NCBI RefSeq assembly: GCF_007830545.1
Contig: NZ_VLLF01000009.1
Span: 62,001-126,000 of the forward strand
Source: Roseibium hamelinense
Lineage (GTDB): Bacteria > Pseudomonadota > Alphaproteobacteria > Rhizobiales > Stappiaceae
DNA: 64,000 bases
Direction: 5' to 3'
The notes under the pieces: generated by a model
The model's database searches: none
Told to the model about the DNA's origin: nothing
What the model saw: only the letters and a program-made list of their open reading frames with translations
Part shown: piece after piece, positions 47,823 to 58,689 of the stretch
Layout: each line of letters opens with the position of its first letter
Position numbering within the stretch: position 1 is the first letter of the stretch
Position numbers and translations under genes: made by a program

Positions 47823-49823
47823 ATGATGACCGACCTTGAAAAACACCAGCGCATGGCAAATGCGGTCCGCTTTCTTGCCATCGATGCCGTGGAAAAAGCG
47901 AAGTCTGGTCACCCGGGCCTTCCGATGGGTGCGGCTGATATCGCAACAGTCCTTTTCACAGAGTTTTTAAAGTTTGACCCCACTGCGCCAAATTGGCCGG
48001 ACAGAGACCGCTTCGTTCTATCCGCAGGTCACGGCTCAATGTTGCTTTACAGCCTGCTTTATCTTCTGGGCTACGAAGACTTTACACTGGATGAGCTGAA
48101 AAATTTCCGCCAACTCGGCGCGCGCACGGCTGGGCACCCCGAATTCGGACATGGTGCAGGGATTGAAACCACAACCGGCCCGCTTGGTCAGGGATTGGGA
48201 AACGCCGTCGGAATGGCAATCGCCGAACGCTTGCAGGAACAACGCTTCGGCAAGCAAATCGTGGATCACTTCACGTATGTTCTGGCAGGTGATGGCTGCC
48301 TCATGGAAGGCGTCAGCCAAGAGGCGCTGTCTCTGGCTGGCCACTTGAAACTGAACAAACTCATCGTGATCTGGGACGATAACGGTATTTCGATTGACGG
48401 CAGTGTCGACATAACGGATTCGACTGACCAGGTTGCCCGATTTGCCGCCTCCGGCTGGAATACGATCGCAGTCGACGGCCATGACCCGTCCGCGATTTCG
48501 ACAGCGATCCGCCAGGCGCAGTCAAGTGATCGGCCGACGCTCATTGCGGCCAAGACCACCATTGGATTTGGGGCTCCGACGAAGTCAGGAACCGCAAAGG
48601 TTCACGGCGCCCCTCTCGGCGCGGATGAAATTGCAGCGACCCGCGAAGCACTCAATTGGCCTCATGAACCGTTCGAAATACCGTCCGATGTTCTTGATGC
48701 CTGGCGCATCGCAGGCCTGAGATCTGCCAGTGCGCATAAAGATTGGGAGAAGCGCTTTTCAGAAACCGATAGCGAACTCAAAGCCGAGTTTGAACGCCGC
48801 TTACGCGGTGATCTGCCGGCGGAATTTGAAAACGCAACACTCGACTACAAGAAAAAGCTTGCTGAAGAGCAGCCGACTATGGCCACCCGAAAGGCGTCAG
48901 AAGCTGTACTCGGGGTCATAAACGGCGTCGTCCCGGAAACAATTGGTGGATCTGCTGATCTAACAGGGTCCAACAATACCAAAACAAGCCAAACCGCGCC
49001 TATCACGCCGACAGATTTTTCTGGTCGCTACATACACTGGGGGATTCGCGAGCATGCTATGGCAGCCGGCTTGAACGGGATGGCCCTTCATGGTGGGCTT
49101 ATTCCTTACTCTGGCGGCTTTCTGATTTTCTCGGACTATTGCCGCCCTTCCCTCCGGCTTGCGGCGCTAATGAAGCAACGCGTCATTCATGTCATGACCC
49201 ATGATTCCATCGGCCTCGGCGAAGACGGTCCAACACACCAGCCGGTCGAACACTTTGCAGCGCTTCGGGCAATCCCAGACTTGCAGTTGTTCCGTCCCGC
49301 AGATGTGACCGAAACGCTGGAATGCTGGCAGCTGGCGTTAAATGCCAAGCAAACACCCTCTATTTTGGCATTAACCCGCCAAAATCTTGCGTCACAACGC
49401 AAGACTTTTGAGCAGGACAATCTTTGCGCGAAGGGGGCATACGTTCTGATCGACAGCGAAGACGATCCGCAAGTGACTTTGTTTGCATCGGGGTCCGAAG
49501 TCGAAATCGCGACGTCCGCTCACGCCCAGCTCGCTGAAGCAGGCATTTCAGCACGAGTCGTTTCGGTCCCTTGTTTTGAGCTGTTTGAAGCACAGTCGGA
49601 CGATTACAAAGCCGCTGTAGTCGGAAACAGCCCGATCCGGATCGCAGTTGAAGCCGGGATCCGTATGGGCTGGGACCGGTTCATTGGCACCGACGGCACC
49701 TTTATCGGCATGTCCGGATTTGGTGCAAGTGGCCCCTACAAGGCTCTCTACGAGCATTTCGGCATCACGGCAGACGCGGTTGTCGCCGCTGCAAAGTCGA
49801 AGCTCGCTGACAACGCAGCGTGA
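47823..49823 (+). CDS. tkt: Transketolase
   Basis: A 666-residue thiamine-diphosphate enzyme. ThDP motif [19 protein letters not shown] through IWDDNGIS, substrate His in [10 protein letters not shown] and [10 protein letters not shown], the pyrimidine domain with [20 protein letters not shown], and a C-terminal domain ending [19 protein letters not shown]. It transfers two-carbon units between ketose and aldose phosphates. First gene of the tkt-gap block; gap follows by 117 bases. Confidence 0.97.
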   Translation: MMTDLEKHQRMANAVRFLAIDAVEKAKSGHPGLPMGAADIATVLFTEFLKFDPTAPNWPDRDRFVLSAGHGSMLLYSLLYLLGYEDFTLDELKNFRQLGARTAGHPEFGHGAGIETTTGPLGQGLGNAVGMAIAERLQEQRFGKQIVDHFTYVLAGDGCLMEGVSQEALSLAGHLKLNKLIVIWDDNGISIDGSVDITDSTDQVARFAASGWNTIAVDGHDPSAISTAIRQAQSSDRPTLIAAKTTIGFGAPTKSGTAKVHGAPLGADEIAATREALNWPHEPFEIPSDVLDAWRIAGLRSASAHKDWEKRFSETDSELKAEFERRLRGDLPAEFENATLDYKKKLAEEQPTMATRKASEAVLGVINGVVPETIGGSADLTGSNNTKTSQTAPITPTDFSGRYIHWGIREHAMAAGLNGMALHGGLIPYSGGFLIFSDYCRPSLRLAALMKQRVIHVMTHDSIGLGEDGPTHQPVEHFAALRAIPDLQLFRPADVTETLECWQLALNAKQTPSILALTRQNLASQRKTFEQDNLCAKGAYVLIDSEDDPQVTLFASGSEVEIATSAHAQLAEAGISARVVSVPCFELFEAQSDDYKAAVVGNSPIRIAVEAGIRMGWDRFIGTDGTFIGMSGFGASGPYKALYEHFGITADAVVAAAKSKLADNAA

Positions 49824-49940
49824 TTTAGAGCCGCTCGCGGCGCGGGTGGCTCCCCTTTTGGCACAATCGTGCCGCCTTTTGGACCGCGGTTGGCGGTCAC
49901 CTAAAATAGCCTTTGGCGCTAAAAATCGCGGGAGCAGTAT

Positions 49941-50951
49941 ATGGTTACCAAGGTAGCAATCAATGGATTTGGCCGAATTGGCCGGAATGTCCTGCGCGGG
50001 ATCATTGAATCCGGCCGCACCGACATCGAGGTGGTTGGCATCAACGATCTTGGGCCAGTTGAAACCAACGCACATCTGCTGCGCTACGATTCGGTACATG
50101 GCCGGTTTCCGGCTGAAGTGACCGTGGACGGCGAAACCATCACGGTTGGCAGCGGAAAGCCAATCAAGGTGACCGCCATCCGCGACCCGAAAGACTTACC
50201 GTGGGGGGAGCTTGGCGTCGACGTCGCGCTGGAGTGCACTGGTATCTTCACCGCGAAAGAAAAGGCCTCTGCCCATCTGGAAGCAGGCGCAAAGCGCGTG
50301 CTTGTTTCAGCCCCGGCATCCGGCGCTGACAAGACAATCGTGTTTGGCGTGAACGACAGCTCGCTAACACAAGACGACCTTGTCGTCTCAAACGCGTCTT
50401 GCACAACCAACTGTCTGTCCCCAGTTGCTTATGTCCTGAATGACGCCATCGGCATCGAAAAAGGCTTCATGACCACGATACACTCCTACACGGGTGATCA
50501 GCCGACCTTGGACACCATGCACAAGGATCTCTATCGAGCCCGCGCTGCGGCCATGTCCATGATCCCGACTTCAACCGGTGCAGCCAAGGCTGTTGGCTTG
50601 GTCCTGCCAGAGCTGAACGGCAAACTGGATGGCGTTGCAATCCGCGTTCCGACACCGAACGTGTCCGTCGTAGACCTCAACTTTATTGCGAAACGTGCCA
50701 CTACTGTTGAAGAGATAAATGCTGCGATCAAGCAGGCCGCTGACGGCAAGCTGAAAGGCATTCTCGGCTACACCGAAGATCCACTGGTTTCCGTGGACTT
50801 CAACCATGATCCGCATTCTTCTGTCTTCCACATGGACCAGACCAAAGTCATGGATGGCACATTTGTGCGCATTTTGACCTGGTACGACAACGAGTGGGGA
50901 TTTTCCAACCGCATGGCCGATACGGCCGTCGCCATGGCGACGTTGATCTGA
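49941..50951 (+). CDS. gap: Glyceraldehyde-3-phosphate dehydrogenase, type I
   Basis: A 336-residue protein with the Rossmann start [16 protein letters not shown], the catalytic Cys in [17 protein letters not shown], the His in TIHSYTGDQ and the C-terminal [12 protein letters not shown]. It makes 1,3-bisphosphoglycerate from glyceraldehyde-3-phosphate. Asp rather than Ala/Ser near the coenzyme ribose (INDLG) favours NAD. GGGAG precedes the ATG. Confidence 0.97.
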   Translation: MVTKVAINGFGRIGRNVLRGIIESGRTDIEVVGINDLGPVETNAHLLRYDSVHGRFPAEVTVDGETITVGSGKPIKVTAIRDPKDLPWGELGVDVALECTGIFTAKEKASAHLEAGAKRVLVSAPASGADKTIVFGVNDSSLTQDDLVVSNASCTTNCLSPVAYVLNDAIGIEKGFMTTIHSYTGDQPTLDTMHKDLYRARAAAMSMIPTSTGAAKAVGLVLPELNGKLDGVAIRVPTPNVSVVDLNFIAKRATTVEEINAAIKQAADGKLKGILGYTEDPLVSVDFNHDPHSSVFHMDQTKVMDGTFVRILTWYDNEWGFSNRMADTAVAMATLI

Positions 50952-50970
50952 AATCAAGCAGAAGAAATTC

Positions 50971-51009
50971 CAACCGGCGGGGTGCATGTTCGCCCTGCCG
51001 GTTGTTTTT
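50971..51009 (+). terminator. Intrinsic terminator of gap
   Basis: CAACCGGC and GCCGGTTG form a stem with an inner GGG/CCC pairing, followed by TTTTTA, 19 bases after the stop. Confidence 0.8.
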
Positions 51010-51129
51010 AGAGAAGCCCCGCTTTCGTGACACCGCAGGAATGCATAAGCTGTGGCTAATCACAACAGAGTGCGCGCCAGTCAGATCAGCAGGCTCTAGA
51101 CTGGTCGCAGGCTCCATACATATTCAAAA

Positions 51130-51378
51130 TCAATTGTCGTCGGGGTTTAGATCCAACTTTTCCTCCGCAGGAGCGACGCCTGCACCTGCACTCGGGATGC
51201 GTATCCCTGCGGAGAGATCCTGCAAGACATCCAGTCGGACCCGATCCAACAGGTTTCCGTCGGGCTCATGGGCTTCAGGTTCAACCCCGTCCCAATCCGG
51301 TTTGGCCTCCTGACCAGCCACTGCCTGTTCATTCAGATCGCTCTCACTAACGCTGAAGTGAACCCAGGGCCGCGTCAT
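51130..51378 (-). CDS. Short acidic reading frame, uncertain gene
   Basis: An 82-residue acidic frame (MTRPWVHFSVSESDLNEQ onward) overlaps the end of the preceding frame by 32 bases. It may be a small separate gene, or the frameshifted tail of the upstream unknown gene. No domain is recognised. Confidence 0.4.
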   Translation of the reverse strand: MTRPWVHFSVSESDLNEQAVAGQEAKPDWDGVEPEAHEPDGNLLDRVRLDVLQDLSAGIRIPSAGAGVAPAEEKLDLNPDDN

Positions 51379-52454
51379 CGGCCTTCAGAGCCATTCTTTG
51401 TATGTCTGTTTTTGTCATCGGAGCGACCTCGCCTGTCACCGTACCGATCATGCTCAACAGACACTTCTTTAACAAGGCCTCAGGAGAATCAGGGCGCCTG
51501 CTCGATTCCGAAGGATCGATAACATCGGCGGATTGAATTTCTTCTGGCTCAGCATAGCTGACAATTGATTGAATTGAGTGTTGGATATCATTCCCCAGAG
51601 GCATTTTCGCGTCGGCCGGGCCCGTGACTGGTCCTGAGCGGGCAGTACTGCTCATTCCTTTTCGGATCAACATCTTCAGGACATCAACTGCGGTGCTGTA
51701 CGCCTGTTCGAGCGCGATTTTTTGGTCACTATTTTGAGGAACTCCGGCATCCGCCGCCATCATCTGAGCAGCCGATTTTAAGAAGTCCGTCAATGCAAGT
51801 CCAATTTGTGCGCCGTCGCCGATGCCATGATGATTGCAGAAATTTTCGACAAATTGGCCTGCAAAACTCGAAAAGTTCTCGTGCGTCCCGCGCTCGGTCA
51901 GGCCATAGTCTGGATTGAACCGTCCGCCCGCCTGCAACATGAACTCGGAAAACTGCGGGAACTGTTGTAGCCCGTTCAGGACCTCCACCTCGTTTGGATT
52001 ATGCAATTTGCTTGTCGGATCGTTGATCCGTGCAGCGATGACCTTGGCGTAGACCGGCATCATGAGAGTGTGAATGTCCGGCGGAGTAACAGCGTGCTGA
52101 ATCCCGAATTGTGCAGTTTTTAGGGCGCGCTGTCGTTGGTTCAGTTCTGTAGTGCTCGCCCCGGGAGCGCCTCCCGCCTCAGTCTGCAGAAGGTGTTGCA
52201 ACGCACTGTCCGCTGGCACATGCTGCAAGATATGAATGACTTCCGCAAATTTAAGTTTGCTGGCCTTGGATATGCTAGGATCTTCACATCTTTTTATGAG
52301 TTCCGCAAATTGCATTGAGTATTTACGCAATTCTGACGCCGTTTCCCTATGCTTTAATCTAGTCACTGACCCAGTTGTATTCAGAAGCATTTGATAGTCT
52401 TTATTCGACAACTGTCGACCATATTTATCGGAAGATTTGAATGCACTATTTGGG
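51347..52454 (-). CDS. Unknown protein fragment fused to transposase frame
   Basis: About 368 codons remain beyond the end of the insertion element, beginning PNSAFKSSDKYGRQLSNKD. The sequence is helical, polar and Gln/Ser/Ala-rich, with segments like EVIHILQHVPADSALQHLL, FVENFCNHHGIGDGAQIGL and YSTAVDVLKMLIRKGMS; no membrane helix, signal peptide or known domain is evident. The element's reading frame runs straight into it, so its native start is lost, or lies within (ATG 52390) or beyond the element. Possibly the remains of an accessory gene interrupted by the element. It sits between gap and pgk, which are otherwise close in metabolism. Confidence 0.55.
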
Positions 52455-53303
52455 TTCAGGCTCAATCCTATCCAGAATGCGACGAGTGTTGCGAGTGCGA
52501 CAGCGGACAGGAAGTTCCTGGCGAGTTTGTCGTATCGGGTTGCGACGCGCCGGAAGTCCTTGAGGCGGCAGAAGGCGTTTTCGATGAGATGGCGGCTCTT
52601 GTAGCGCTTGGCGTCGTAGCGAATGACGCGCTTTCGATTTGAGCGGCCGGGAATGACCGGGATGATTGCGCGCTGGCGCAGATGTCTGCGCAAGCTGTTG
52701 GCATCGTATCCTTTGTCAGCGAGCAGGTACCTTGCCCCCTTCAAGCCGGCCAGCAGATGCGGCGCAACCGGACTGTCTGCGGCATTGCCGCCAGTCAGCA
52801 TGAACGCGAAAGGACGGCCAATCACGTCGGTAAGGGCGTGGATCTTCGTCGTTTACCCGCCCCGTGACGGCCCGATAGCCTAATTTTTCGCCCCCCTTTA
52901 CCGCCGTGCGCCGAGCGATGCGCCTTGACGTAAGTGCTGTCGATGGACGTGCTTTTCGTCACCGCGCCGCAGATGGCCAGTCCCTCGACAAGATCGATCC
53001 AGAAGCGTTTGCGGGACCAGCGGTTGAAGCGATTGTAGATTGTGGTCGAAGGACCATACTCTTCGGGACAGTCGCACCAACGGCACCCAACCTTGAGCCC
53101 ATGAATGATGCCGGAGATAACCCGGCGATCATCAACCCTGCGAGCGCCACCCTTGTTCCTCGGCAGAAGCGGCTCGATCGCCGCCCATTGCTCATCCGAC
53201 AGCCAAAACAGGTGTCCCATACAAGCCTCCAAACTACCGATTTGGAAACTTGAATCTGATTTGCTAATTCAAATCAATGCTATCAATGAGTTTTGACCCT
53301 AAG
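52455..53303 (-). mobile_element. Degenerate IS5-family (IS427-type) insertion sequence
   Basis: About 849 bases. The ends carry imperfect inverted repeats: TTCAGGCTCAA at 52455-52465 and, inverted, CTTAGGGTCAA at 53293-53303 (8 of 11 matching). The interior has the two-frame transposase typical of this group. Both boundaries are estimates, and no target-site duplication could be identified. Confidence 0.75.
52460..53220 (-). pseudogene. IS5-family transposase, orfA/orfB, inactivated
   Basis: OrfA (53220 down to 52822, 132 residues, GGAGG before the ATG) holds WLSDEQWAAIEPLLP, the DUF4096 region CRWCDCPEEYGPSTTIYNRF and the first catalytic Asp in SIDSTYVKAHRSAHGGKGG. Normally a frameshift at the AAAGGGGGG/CGAAAAA run joins it to orfB, which here carries the second Asp (LLADKGYDAN) and the Glu (RHLIENAFCRLKDFRR). 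In the orfB frame a TAA at 52853-52855 stands where an Arg is expected (PSRGG-stop-TTKIHAL), so even a shifted product would end early. The orfB stop at the element end is also missing. Confidence 0.85.
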
Positions 53304-53475
53304 ACCGCAACGCATCCGAAATTGGCAAGGTTCAGTCACGCGGAATGACATGTGGGAAAAGCTTTTCAAGCGACCCGCGCTTTGGAGCACTTGTCCTCAG
53401 CATACAAAAACCACTATGGAAATACGAATACCCGCCCCACAGTGGCCCCGCCCGAAAACACATTCAGAGATTTTC

Positions 53476-54099
53476 ATGATTGAGCTTTTTGCTGTCATTT
53501 CACTCACGATTGTTGTTGCCGTTGTCCCGGGTCCGGATTTTGCCGTGGTCCTCAGGAACGCCCTTGTTGGCGGGCGCTTGGCTGGAGTGATGACCGCCCT
53601 GGGGATCGCATTGGCACTTGGCGTTCACGTGACTTATGCCATCGCCGGGATCGGGCTGATCGTCTCTCAGTCCATATTCCTGTTCAATGCGCTCAAACTG
53701 ATAGGCGCCGCCTATTTGGTTTTTCTCGGCGCTACGATGTTCCGTACTGCCTCATCGGACGTTTCATCGGACCCGTCCGACACCGGCATGGTGCCTCTGA
53801 AAGCACTTCGATGGGGCTTTTTGACAAACGTTACGAACCCCAAAGCCACGATGTTCGCACTCAGCGTTTTCCTGCAAGTGACATCGCCCAACACAAGCGT
53901 GTGGACCAAAGTCGGCTACGGGACGATTATGGCCGGAGGTGTCTTTTTGTGGTTTGTGTTCGTCACGCTGTTCTTCACACTTCCGCCGGTTCGCAATGCG
54001 TTCCTGAGGATCAAAATCTGGATGGAACGGTCTTTCGGGGTATTGCTGACGCTGTTTGGCATCGGCCTTGCCGCCACAACCAACTCTTCCCGCCCATAA
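53476..54099 (+). CDS. LysE/RhtB-family amino acid exporter
   Basis: A 207-residue protein with about six hydrophobic helices. The family motif VVAVVPGPDFAVVLRNAL is near the N-terminus, followed by GIALALGVHVTYAIAGIG and WGFLTNVTNPKATMF. Members export amino acids or homoserine lactones; the substrate is unknown. It precedes pgk by 22 bases. ATG 53476 is the family start; the longer frame upstream has no support. Confidence 0.9.
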   Translation: MIELFAVISLTIVVAVVPGPDFAVVLRNALVGGRLAGVMTALGIALALGVHVTYAIAGIGLIVSQSIFLFNALKLIGAAYLVFLGATMFRTASSDVSSDPSDTGMVPLKALRWGFLTNVTNPKATMFALSVFLQVTSPNTSVWTKVGYGTIMAGGVFLWFVFVTLFFTLPPVRNAFLRIKIWMERSFGVLLTLFGIGLAATTNSSRP

Positions 54100-54121
54100 T
54101 GATGCATTTTAGGACCAGACC

Positions 54122-55315
54122 ATGACTTTCAAAACACTCGACAACCTAACGGATCTGGCTGGAAAGCGCGTTCTTGTCCGCGTGGATCTGAATGTACCGA
54201 TGGAAAGCGGCAAGGTCACGGATGCAACGCGCATTGAGCGTGTTCTGCCGACGATCGCCGAATTAGCGAGCAGAAGTGCAAAAGTTATCCTTCTCGCCCA
54301 CTTCGGTCGTCCGAAAGGCCAACGTGTTGCAGAGATGTCCCTAGCGCCCGTCGCGCCGGCCGTTGCTGACCTGCTCGGCAAGCCTGTTGCCTTCGCCGAT
54401 GATTGCATAGGCGATGTTGCATGTGCTGCGATTGCTGCCATGGAAAACGGGTCGGTCCTTCTTCTGGAAAACACACGTTTCCACGTTGGCGAAGAAAAGA
54501 ACGACCTGGAGTTTGCCAAGGCATTGGCCGAGAACGCCGACATCTATGTCAATGATGCATTTTCCGCGGCACACCGCGCCCACGGTTCCACGGAAGGTAT
54601 AGCACGGCTCCTACCTGCCTTTGCGGGCAGAACCATGCAAGCCGAGCTAGAGGCTCTTCAGTCGGCACTCGGAGATCCAAAACGTCCGGTTCTCGCTGTA
54701 GTAGGTGGAGCAAAAGTGTCGTCGAAGATCGACCTTCTCGAGAATCTTGTTTCGAAAGTCGAAATGCTAGTTATTGGCGGGGGAATGGCAAACACCTTCC
54801 TGGCTGCGAAAGGCGTGGATGTCGGCAAATCCTTGTGCGAACACGATCTTGCTGGCACAGCCAAGAAAATCATGGCCGCAGCAGACAAGGCCGGTTGTGA
54901 CATTATCCTGCCAGTCGACGCTGTTGTGGCTAGGGAATTCAAGGCGGGCGCTGCCAACGAAACCGTCGCTCTGGATGCGATCCCAGCCGACGCAATGATC
55001 CTTGATGTGGGGGCGGCCACCATTAAATCTGTACAAGGCAAGATAGACACTGCGCAAACGCTGGTCTGGAACGGTCCACTCGGCGCTTTTGAAATCGCTC
55101 CGTTCGATCAGGCAACTGTTGCAGCGGCCAAACATGCGGCGGACCGAACTATTTCAGGCAACTTAAATTCCGTCGCCGGCGGCGGTGACACCGTAGCGGC
55201 GTTGAACCATGCGGGTGCGGCTGAAGCATTTTCCTACGTTTCAACGGCCGGGGGGGCTTTTCTTGAATGGCTGGAAGGCAAGAAATTGCCCGGCGTGGAA
55301 GCCCTTAAAAACTAA
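54122..55315 (+). CDS. pgk: Phosphoglycerate kinase
   Basis: A 397-residue protein: signature [35 protein letters not shown] segment, and the ATP-binding [11 protein letters not shown] and [11 protein letters not shown]. It transfers phosphate from 1,3-bisphosphoglycerate to ADP. Part of the split tkt-gap-pgk-fba block. Confidence 0.97.
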   Translation: MTFKTLDNLTDLAGKRVLVRVDLNVPMESGKVTDATRIERVLPTIAELASRSAKVILLAHFGRPKGQRVAEMSLAPVAPAVADLLGKPVAFADDCIGDVACAAIAAMENGSVLLLENTRFHVGEEKNDLEFAKALAENADIYVNDAFSAAHRAHGSTEGIARLLPAFAGRTMQAELEALQSALGDPKRPVLAVVGGAKVSSKIDLLENLVSKVEMLVIGGGMANTFLAAKGVDVGKSLCEHDLAGTAKKIMAAADKAGCDIILPVDAVVAREFKAGAANETVALDAIPADAMILDVGAATIKSVQGKIDTAQTLVWNGPLGAFEIAPFDQATVAAAKHAADRTISGNLNSVAGGGDTVAALNHAGAAEAFSYVSTAGGAFLEWLEGKKLPGVEALKN

Positions 55316-55328
55316 TATCTTCAAAAAC

Positions 55329-55353
55329 GCCTGGTTTACGCCAGGCTTTTTTA
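55329..55353 (+). terminator. Intrinsic terminator of pgk
   Basis: GCCTGG-TTTACG-CCAGGC followed by seven T residues, 13 bases after the stop. Confidence 0.9.
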
Positions 55354-55565
55354 TTTGGCCTGTAGTCTTTACCTACCCCTGCGTGATCTCCGAGGCGCAA
55401 AAAAACATGCAAGTTTTTGGAATTTAATTGATTTAGGCACCGTTCAGCTGTCTTCCATCTCGGCTGCATTTTGCTAGAACGCTTTCGAAAAGATGCAATG
55501 CAATATGGATGTTATGCCAAACCGGTACGCCGGAGTGCTGACAGCCTGGACCATGGGAGACGTTT

Positions 55566-56633
55566 ATGGCTCGTATCACCCTCCGGCAACTGCTCGAACA
55601 TGCCGCCGAATATGACTACGGGGTTCCCGCGTTTAACATCAACAACATGGAACAAGCGCTTGCAATCATGGCGGCGGCGGATGAAACGGACTCTCCTGTC
55701 ATCATTCAGGCCTCCCGGGGCGCACGTGCGTACGCGCACGACGTGATGCTAAAACACATGATGGACGCGGTCACCGAAATCTACCCTCACATTCCTGTAT
55801 GTGTGCATCTCGACCATGGCAACGCACCTTCCACCTGCATGACGGCCATCCAGGCGGGTTTTACTTCGGTTATGATGGATGGCTCGCTCGAAGCAGACGG
55901 TAAAACGCCTGCCGATTGGACCTACAATGTAGGGGTAACAAAAACCGTTACCGACATAGCCCATCTTGGCGGCATCTCGGTCGAGGGCGAACTGGGTGTG
56001 CTTGGCTCTTTGGAGACGGGCATGGGCGACAAGGAAGACGGCCACGGCGCGGAAGGCAAGTTGAGCCACGACCAGCTTTTGACCGACCCTGAAGAGGCCG
56101 TAAAATTCGTGCAAGAAACAAAAGTCGACGCACTGGCCATTGCTATGGGAACAAGCCACGGAGCCTACAAGTTTACCCGCAAGCCCGACGGCGACATTCT
56201 TGCCATGCACGTGATCGAAGAGATCCATCGCCGGCTGCCGGACACACATCTGGTAATGCACGGCTCCTCTTCCGTTCCGCAAGATCTTCAGGACATCATA
56301 AACCAGTATGGTGGCGAGATGCCCCAAACCTGGGGTGTTCCGGTCAACGAAATTCAACGCGGCATCAAAAACGGCGTTCGTAAGATCAACATCGATACCG
56401 ACAACAGGATGGCCATGACCGGCCAGATCAGAAAGATCCTCGCTGAAAACCCTGGCGAATTTGACCCACGGAAGTATTTGAAGCCGGCGCGCGAAGCGAT
56501 GCAAAAACTCTGCAAAGAGCGGCTTGAAGCTTTTAACACAGCGGGCCAGGCTTCAAAGATCAAACGGGTTGCCACAGTTGGCGAAATGGCTGCGAAATAC
56601 AAAGATGGCAGCTTGGACCCTAAAATCGGCTGA
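55566..56633 (+). CDS. fba: Class II fructose-bisphosphate aldolase
   Basis: A 355-residue class II aldolase of the Calvin-type subgroup. Zinc ligands lie in [23 protein letters not shown] and [30 protein letters not shown] binds the phosphate. It splits fructose-1,6-bisphosphate to DHAP and GAP, and many members also act on sedoheptulose-1,7-bisphosphate. GGGAG precedes the ATG. It begins 250 bases after pgk. Confidence 0.96.
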   Translation: MARITLRQLLEHAAEYDYGVPAFNINNMEQALAIMAAADETDSPVIIQASRGARAYAHDVMLKHMMDAVTEIYPHIPVCVHLDHGNAPSTCMTAIQAGFTSVMMDGSLEADGKTPADWTYNVGVTKTVTDIAHLGGISVEGELGVLGSLETGMGDKEDGHGAEGKLSHDQLLTDPEEAVKFVQETKVDALAIAMGTSHGAYKFTRKPDGDILAMHVIEEIHRRLPDTHLVMHGSSSVPQDLQDIINQYGGEMPQTWGVPVNEIQRGIKNGVRKINIDTDNRMAMTGQIRKILAENPGEFDPRKYLKPAREAMQKLCKERLEAFNTAGQASKIKRVATVGEMAAKYKDGSLDPKIG

Positions 56634-56747
56634 CAATTACACTTTCTGGAATGTTTGCGACTGAGGGGCCTTGCGTCCCTCTTTTGCTGTCTTTAGGGAC
56701 AACAAACACAAACCAATTGGCGCCAGCCAGCTTTCTTGCCGAAGTGG

Positions 56748-57398
56748 ATGTCTTTTGTGAACCGACCACGTTTGTTTCTTGTCACTCCTACCCGTTTTGA
56801 GCCGGGCAAGCTGGCAATAGAATTGAAAGCGGCTTTTCAGGGCGGAGATGTCGCAAGTGTTCTCATATACATGCCGAGCGCGAGTTCCAAAGAGCTCCAA
56901 GCTGCGGCTGAGCAGCTGGTGCCGATTATTCAAGAGGGTGGCGCTGCTGCACTCATATATGGCGACACCCAAGTGGCGGGCCGCGCAGGAGCCGACGGAG
57001 CGCAGATCGAAACGTCCTTGGAGGACGTAAAACTCGCAGTTGAAAGTCTCCAGCCTTCACGCATCGTCGGCGCTGGCGGAACAAAACTGAAGCACGAAGA
57101 CATGGAGTGGGCAGAAACCGGGATTGATTACCTTTTTTACGGCAGGCTCGATTTGCCGGAAAAGGAAGATCCACATGCAAAAACAATCGCCCGCGCTCAA
57201 TGGTGGGCAGATCTGTTTGAAACACCCTGCGTTGCCCTTGCCGGGAATACTGTCCGTTCAGCTGAAATTGCCGCAGAAACTGGCGCGGATTTCATAGCAA
57301 TGAAAGACGCAGTCTGGCAGCATGCGGACGGTCCGGCATCTGCTGTGGCTGCAATAAATACGATCCTAGAAGACTATCCTTTCGAGGACGAAAACTGA
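56748..57398 (+). CDS. Divergent thiamine-phosphate-synthase-like protein
   Basis: A 216-residue TIM-barrel protein of the ThiE/TenI superfamily (PRLFLVTPTRFEPGKLA, then GRAGADGAQIETSLEDVK and VGAGGTKLKHEDMEWAETGIDYLFYG). The ThiE pyrophosphate- and Mg-binding motifs (the NDR and GVHLGQxD segments) are altered, so it may not be a true ThiE. This divergent form follows fba in related genomes. Function is unknown. Confidence 0.75.
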   Translation: MSFVNRPRLFLVTPTRFEPGKLAIELKAAFQGGDVASVLIYMPSASSKELQAAAEQLVPIIQEGGAAALIYGDTQVAGRAGADGAQIETSLEDVKLAVESLQPSRIVGAGGTKLKHEDMEWAETGIDYLFYGRLDLPEKEDPHAKTIARAQWWADLFETPCVALAGNTVRSAEIAAETGADFIAMKDAVWQHADGPASAVAAINTILEDYPFEDEN

Positions 57399-57420
57399 CA
57401 ATGAGGCTGTGTTGGCGCGC

Positions 57421-58536
57421 ATGAAGCGGTTTTTCTTGGCACTTTTGATTGGCGCCGCAGTCGGCGCTGCTCAACTTTCTGCTCAAACCCAGGAACAACC
57501 TTCGGACATTGCGGATACTGCACAAGAGTTGCCAGCGACGCCGACACAAAACCCCACAGAGGACGACGCCCCGACACAAACGCAAATCACGCTGCCAGCA
57601 TTTGCCGAACCAACGCTAAAGAGCCCTCTCGATGTTCCGCTGCCGCAACCGGACGAAGGCGAGCAAGCAACTCCTGCTCTAGCTTATGGTATTTTTCAAA
57701 GAGGCTGGTATCTGACAGCGCTCGCGATAGCCACTCCACTTGCGGAGGCTGGCGATACTGCTGCGCAAACCCTTATGGGTGTCATACACGAAACCGGATA
57801 CGGTATCGAACAAGATACAAGCAAGGCGGCTGACTGGTATGGACTTGCAGCGGCAAAAAATGACGCTCAGGCGGCTTTGAGGCTTGCACAGCTTTATTTG
57901 TCCGGCGATGGCGTTGAAGTGGACAAAAGCCGTGCGGCAGACCTTTTCGAAATTGCAGCTGAGGCCGGCAATCCCAATGCGCTGTATAATCTCGCTATCC
58001 TCTACCAAGAAGGCGACGGGCGTCCCTATGACCCCGACAAAGCGATGGAGTTCTTGCGCGGAGCAGCGCAAGCAAACGATCCCAAAGCGCAGTATGCACT
58101 CGGTCTCGGTTATCTTGAGGGCATGAACGGTCTGGACGACCCAGGTCTCGGCGCGTTTTGGCTTGGCAGAGCAGCACGACGCGGCCATACCTCCGCTCAA
58201 GTTTATTACGGTATTTTGCGGTTTCAGGGGCGGGGTGTTGATGTGAACCAGGAGGAGGCAGCCGCTTGGTTTGAACGCGCTGCAACATCAGGGAATCCAG
58301 TGGCTATGAACCGGCTTGCGCGAATTTACGCCGATGGTCGCGGCCGGAAACAAGACGTCATCAGGGCAGCCACGTGGCATTTCATGGCCCGGGCGCTTGG
58401 CGTTCCGGACCTGCAACTCGACGAGTTTGTCGAAGAACTTCCGGAGAGTTTTCAGGAAGCGGCCCGTATCGAAGCCGAAAAATTCACGCCTACCCTATTG
58501 CCACCTTCTGATGACCCGGCAGGAGCTTCGCCGTAA
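57421..58536 (+). CDS. Exported Sel1-repeat protein
   Basis: A 371-residue protein with a signal peptide (RFFLALLIGAAVGAAQLSA), a Pro/Thr/Gln-rich linker and about six Sel1/TPR-like repeats (AQTLMGVIHETGYGIEQDTS, AALRLAQLYLSGDGVEVDKS, PNALYNLAILYQEGDGRPYD, and further). Such proteins are periplasmic scaffolds for protein interactions. The start ATG 57421 has no good Shine-Dalgarno; it lies 22 bases after the ThiE-like gene. Confidence 0.88.
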   Translation: MKRFFLALLIGAAVGAAQLSAQTQEQPSDIADTAQELPATPTQNPTEDDAPTQTQITLPAFAEPTLKSPLDVPLPQPDEGEQATPALAYGIFQRGWYLTALAIATPLAEAGDTAAQTLMGVIHETGYGIEQDTSKAADWYGLAAAKNDAQAALRLAQLYLSGDGVEVDKSRAADLFEIAAEAGNPNALYNLAILYQEGDGRPYDPDKAMEFLRGAAQANDPKAQYALGLGYLEGMNGLDDPGLGAFWLGRAARRGHTSAQVYYGILRFQGRGVDVNQEEAAAWFERAATSGNPVAMNRLARIYADGRGRKQDVIRAATWHFMARALGVPDLQLDEFVEELPESFQEAARIEAEKFTPTLLPPSDDPAGASP

Positions 58537-58550
58537 AAAGGCTCCACCGT

Positions 58551-58574
58551 CCGGTCTGTAAACCGGCTTTTTTC
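58551..58574 (+). terminator. Probable terminator of the Sel1 gene
   Basis: CCGGT-CTGTAA-ACCGG followed by CTTTTTTCC, 14 bases after the stop. The stem is short. Confidence 0.6.
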
Positions 58575-58689
58575 CTTGAATCCAGCGATGAATTGTGTAG
58601 GACAGGCCACACATTGGATGGTAGCGCGCCCGGATCTCGCGCCCCTGCAGCCATTCGCATCGTAAAAATTCTACTCAATTGGTCGTTCC

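Noticed and set aside
52136..53253. Plus-strand frames across the insertion element
   Set aside because: They are complements of the transposase frames.
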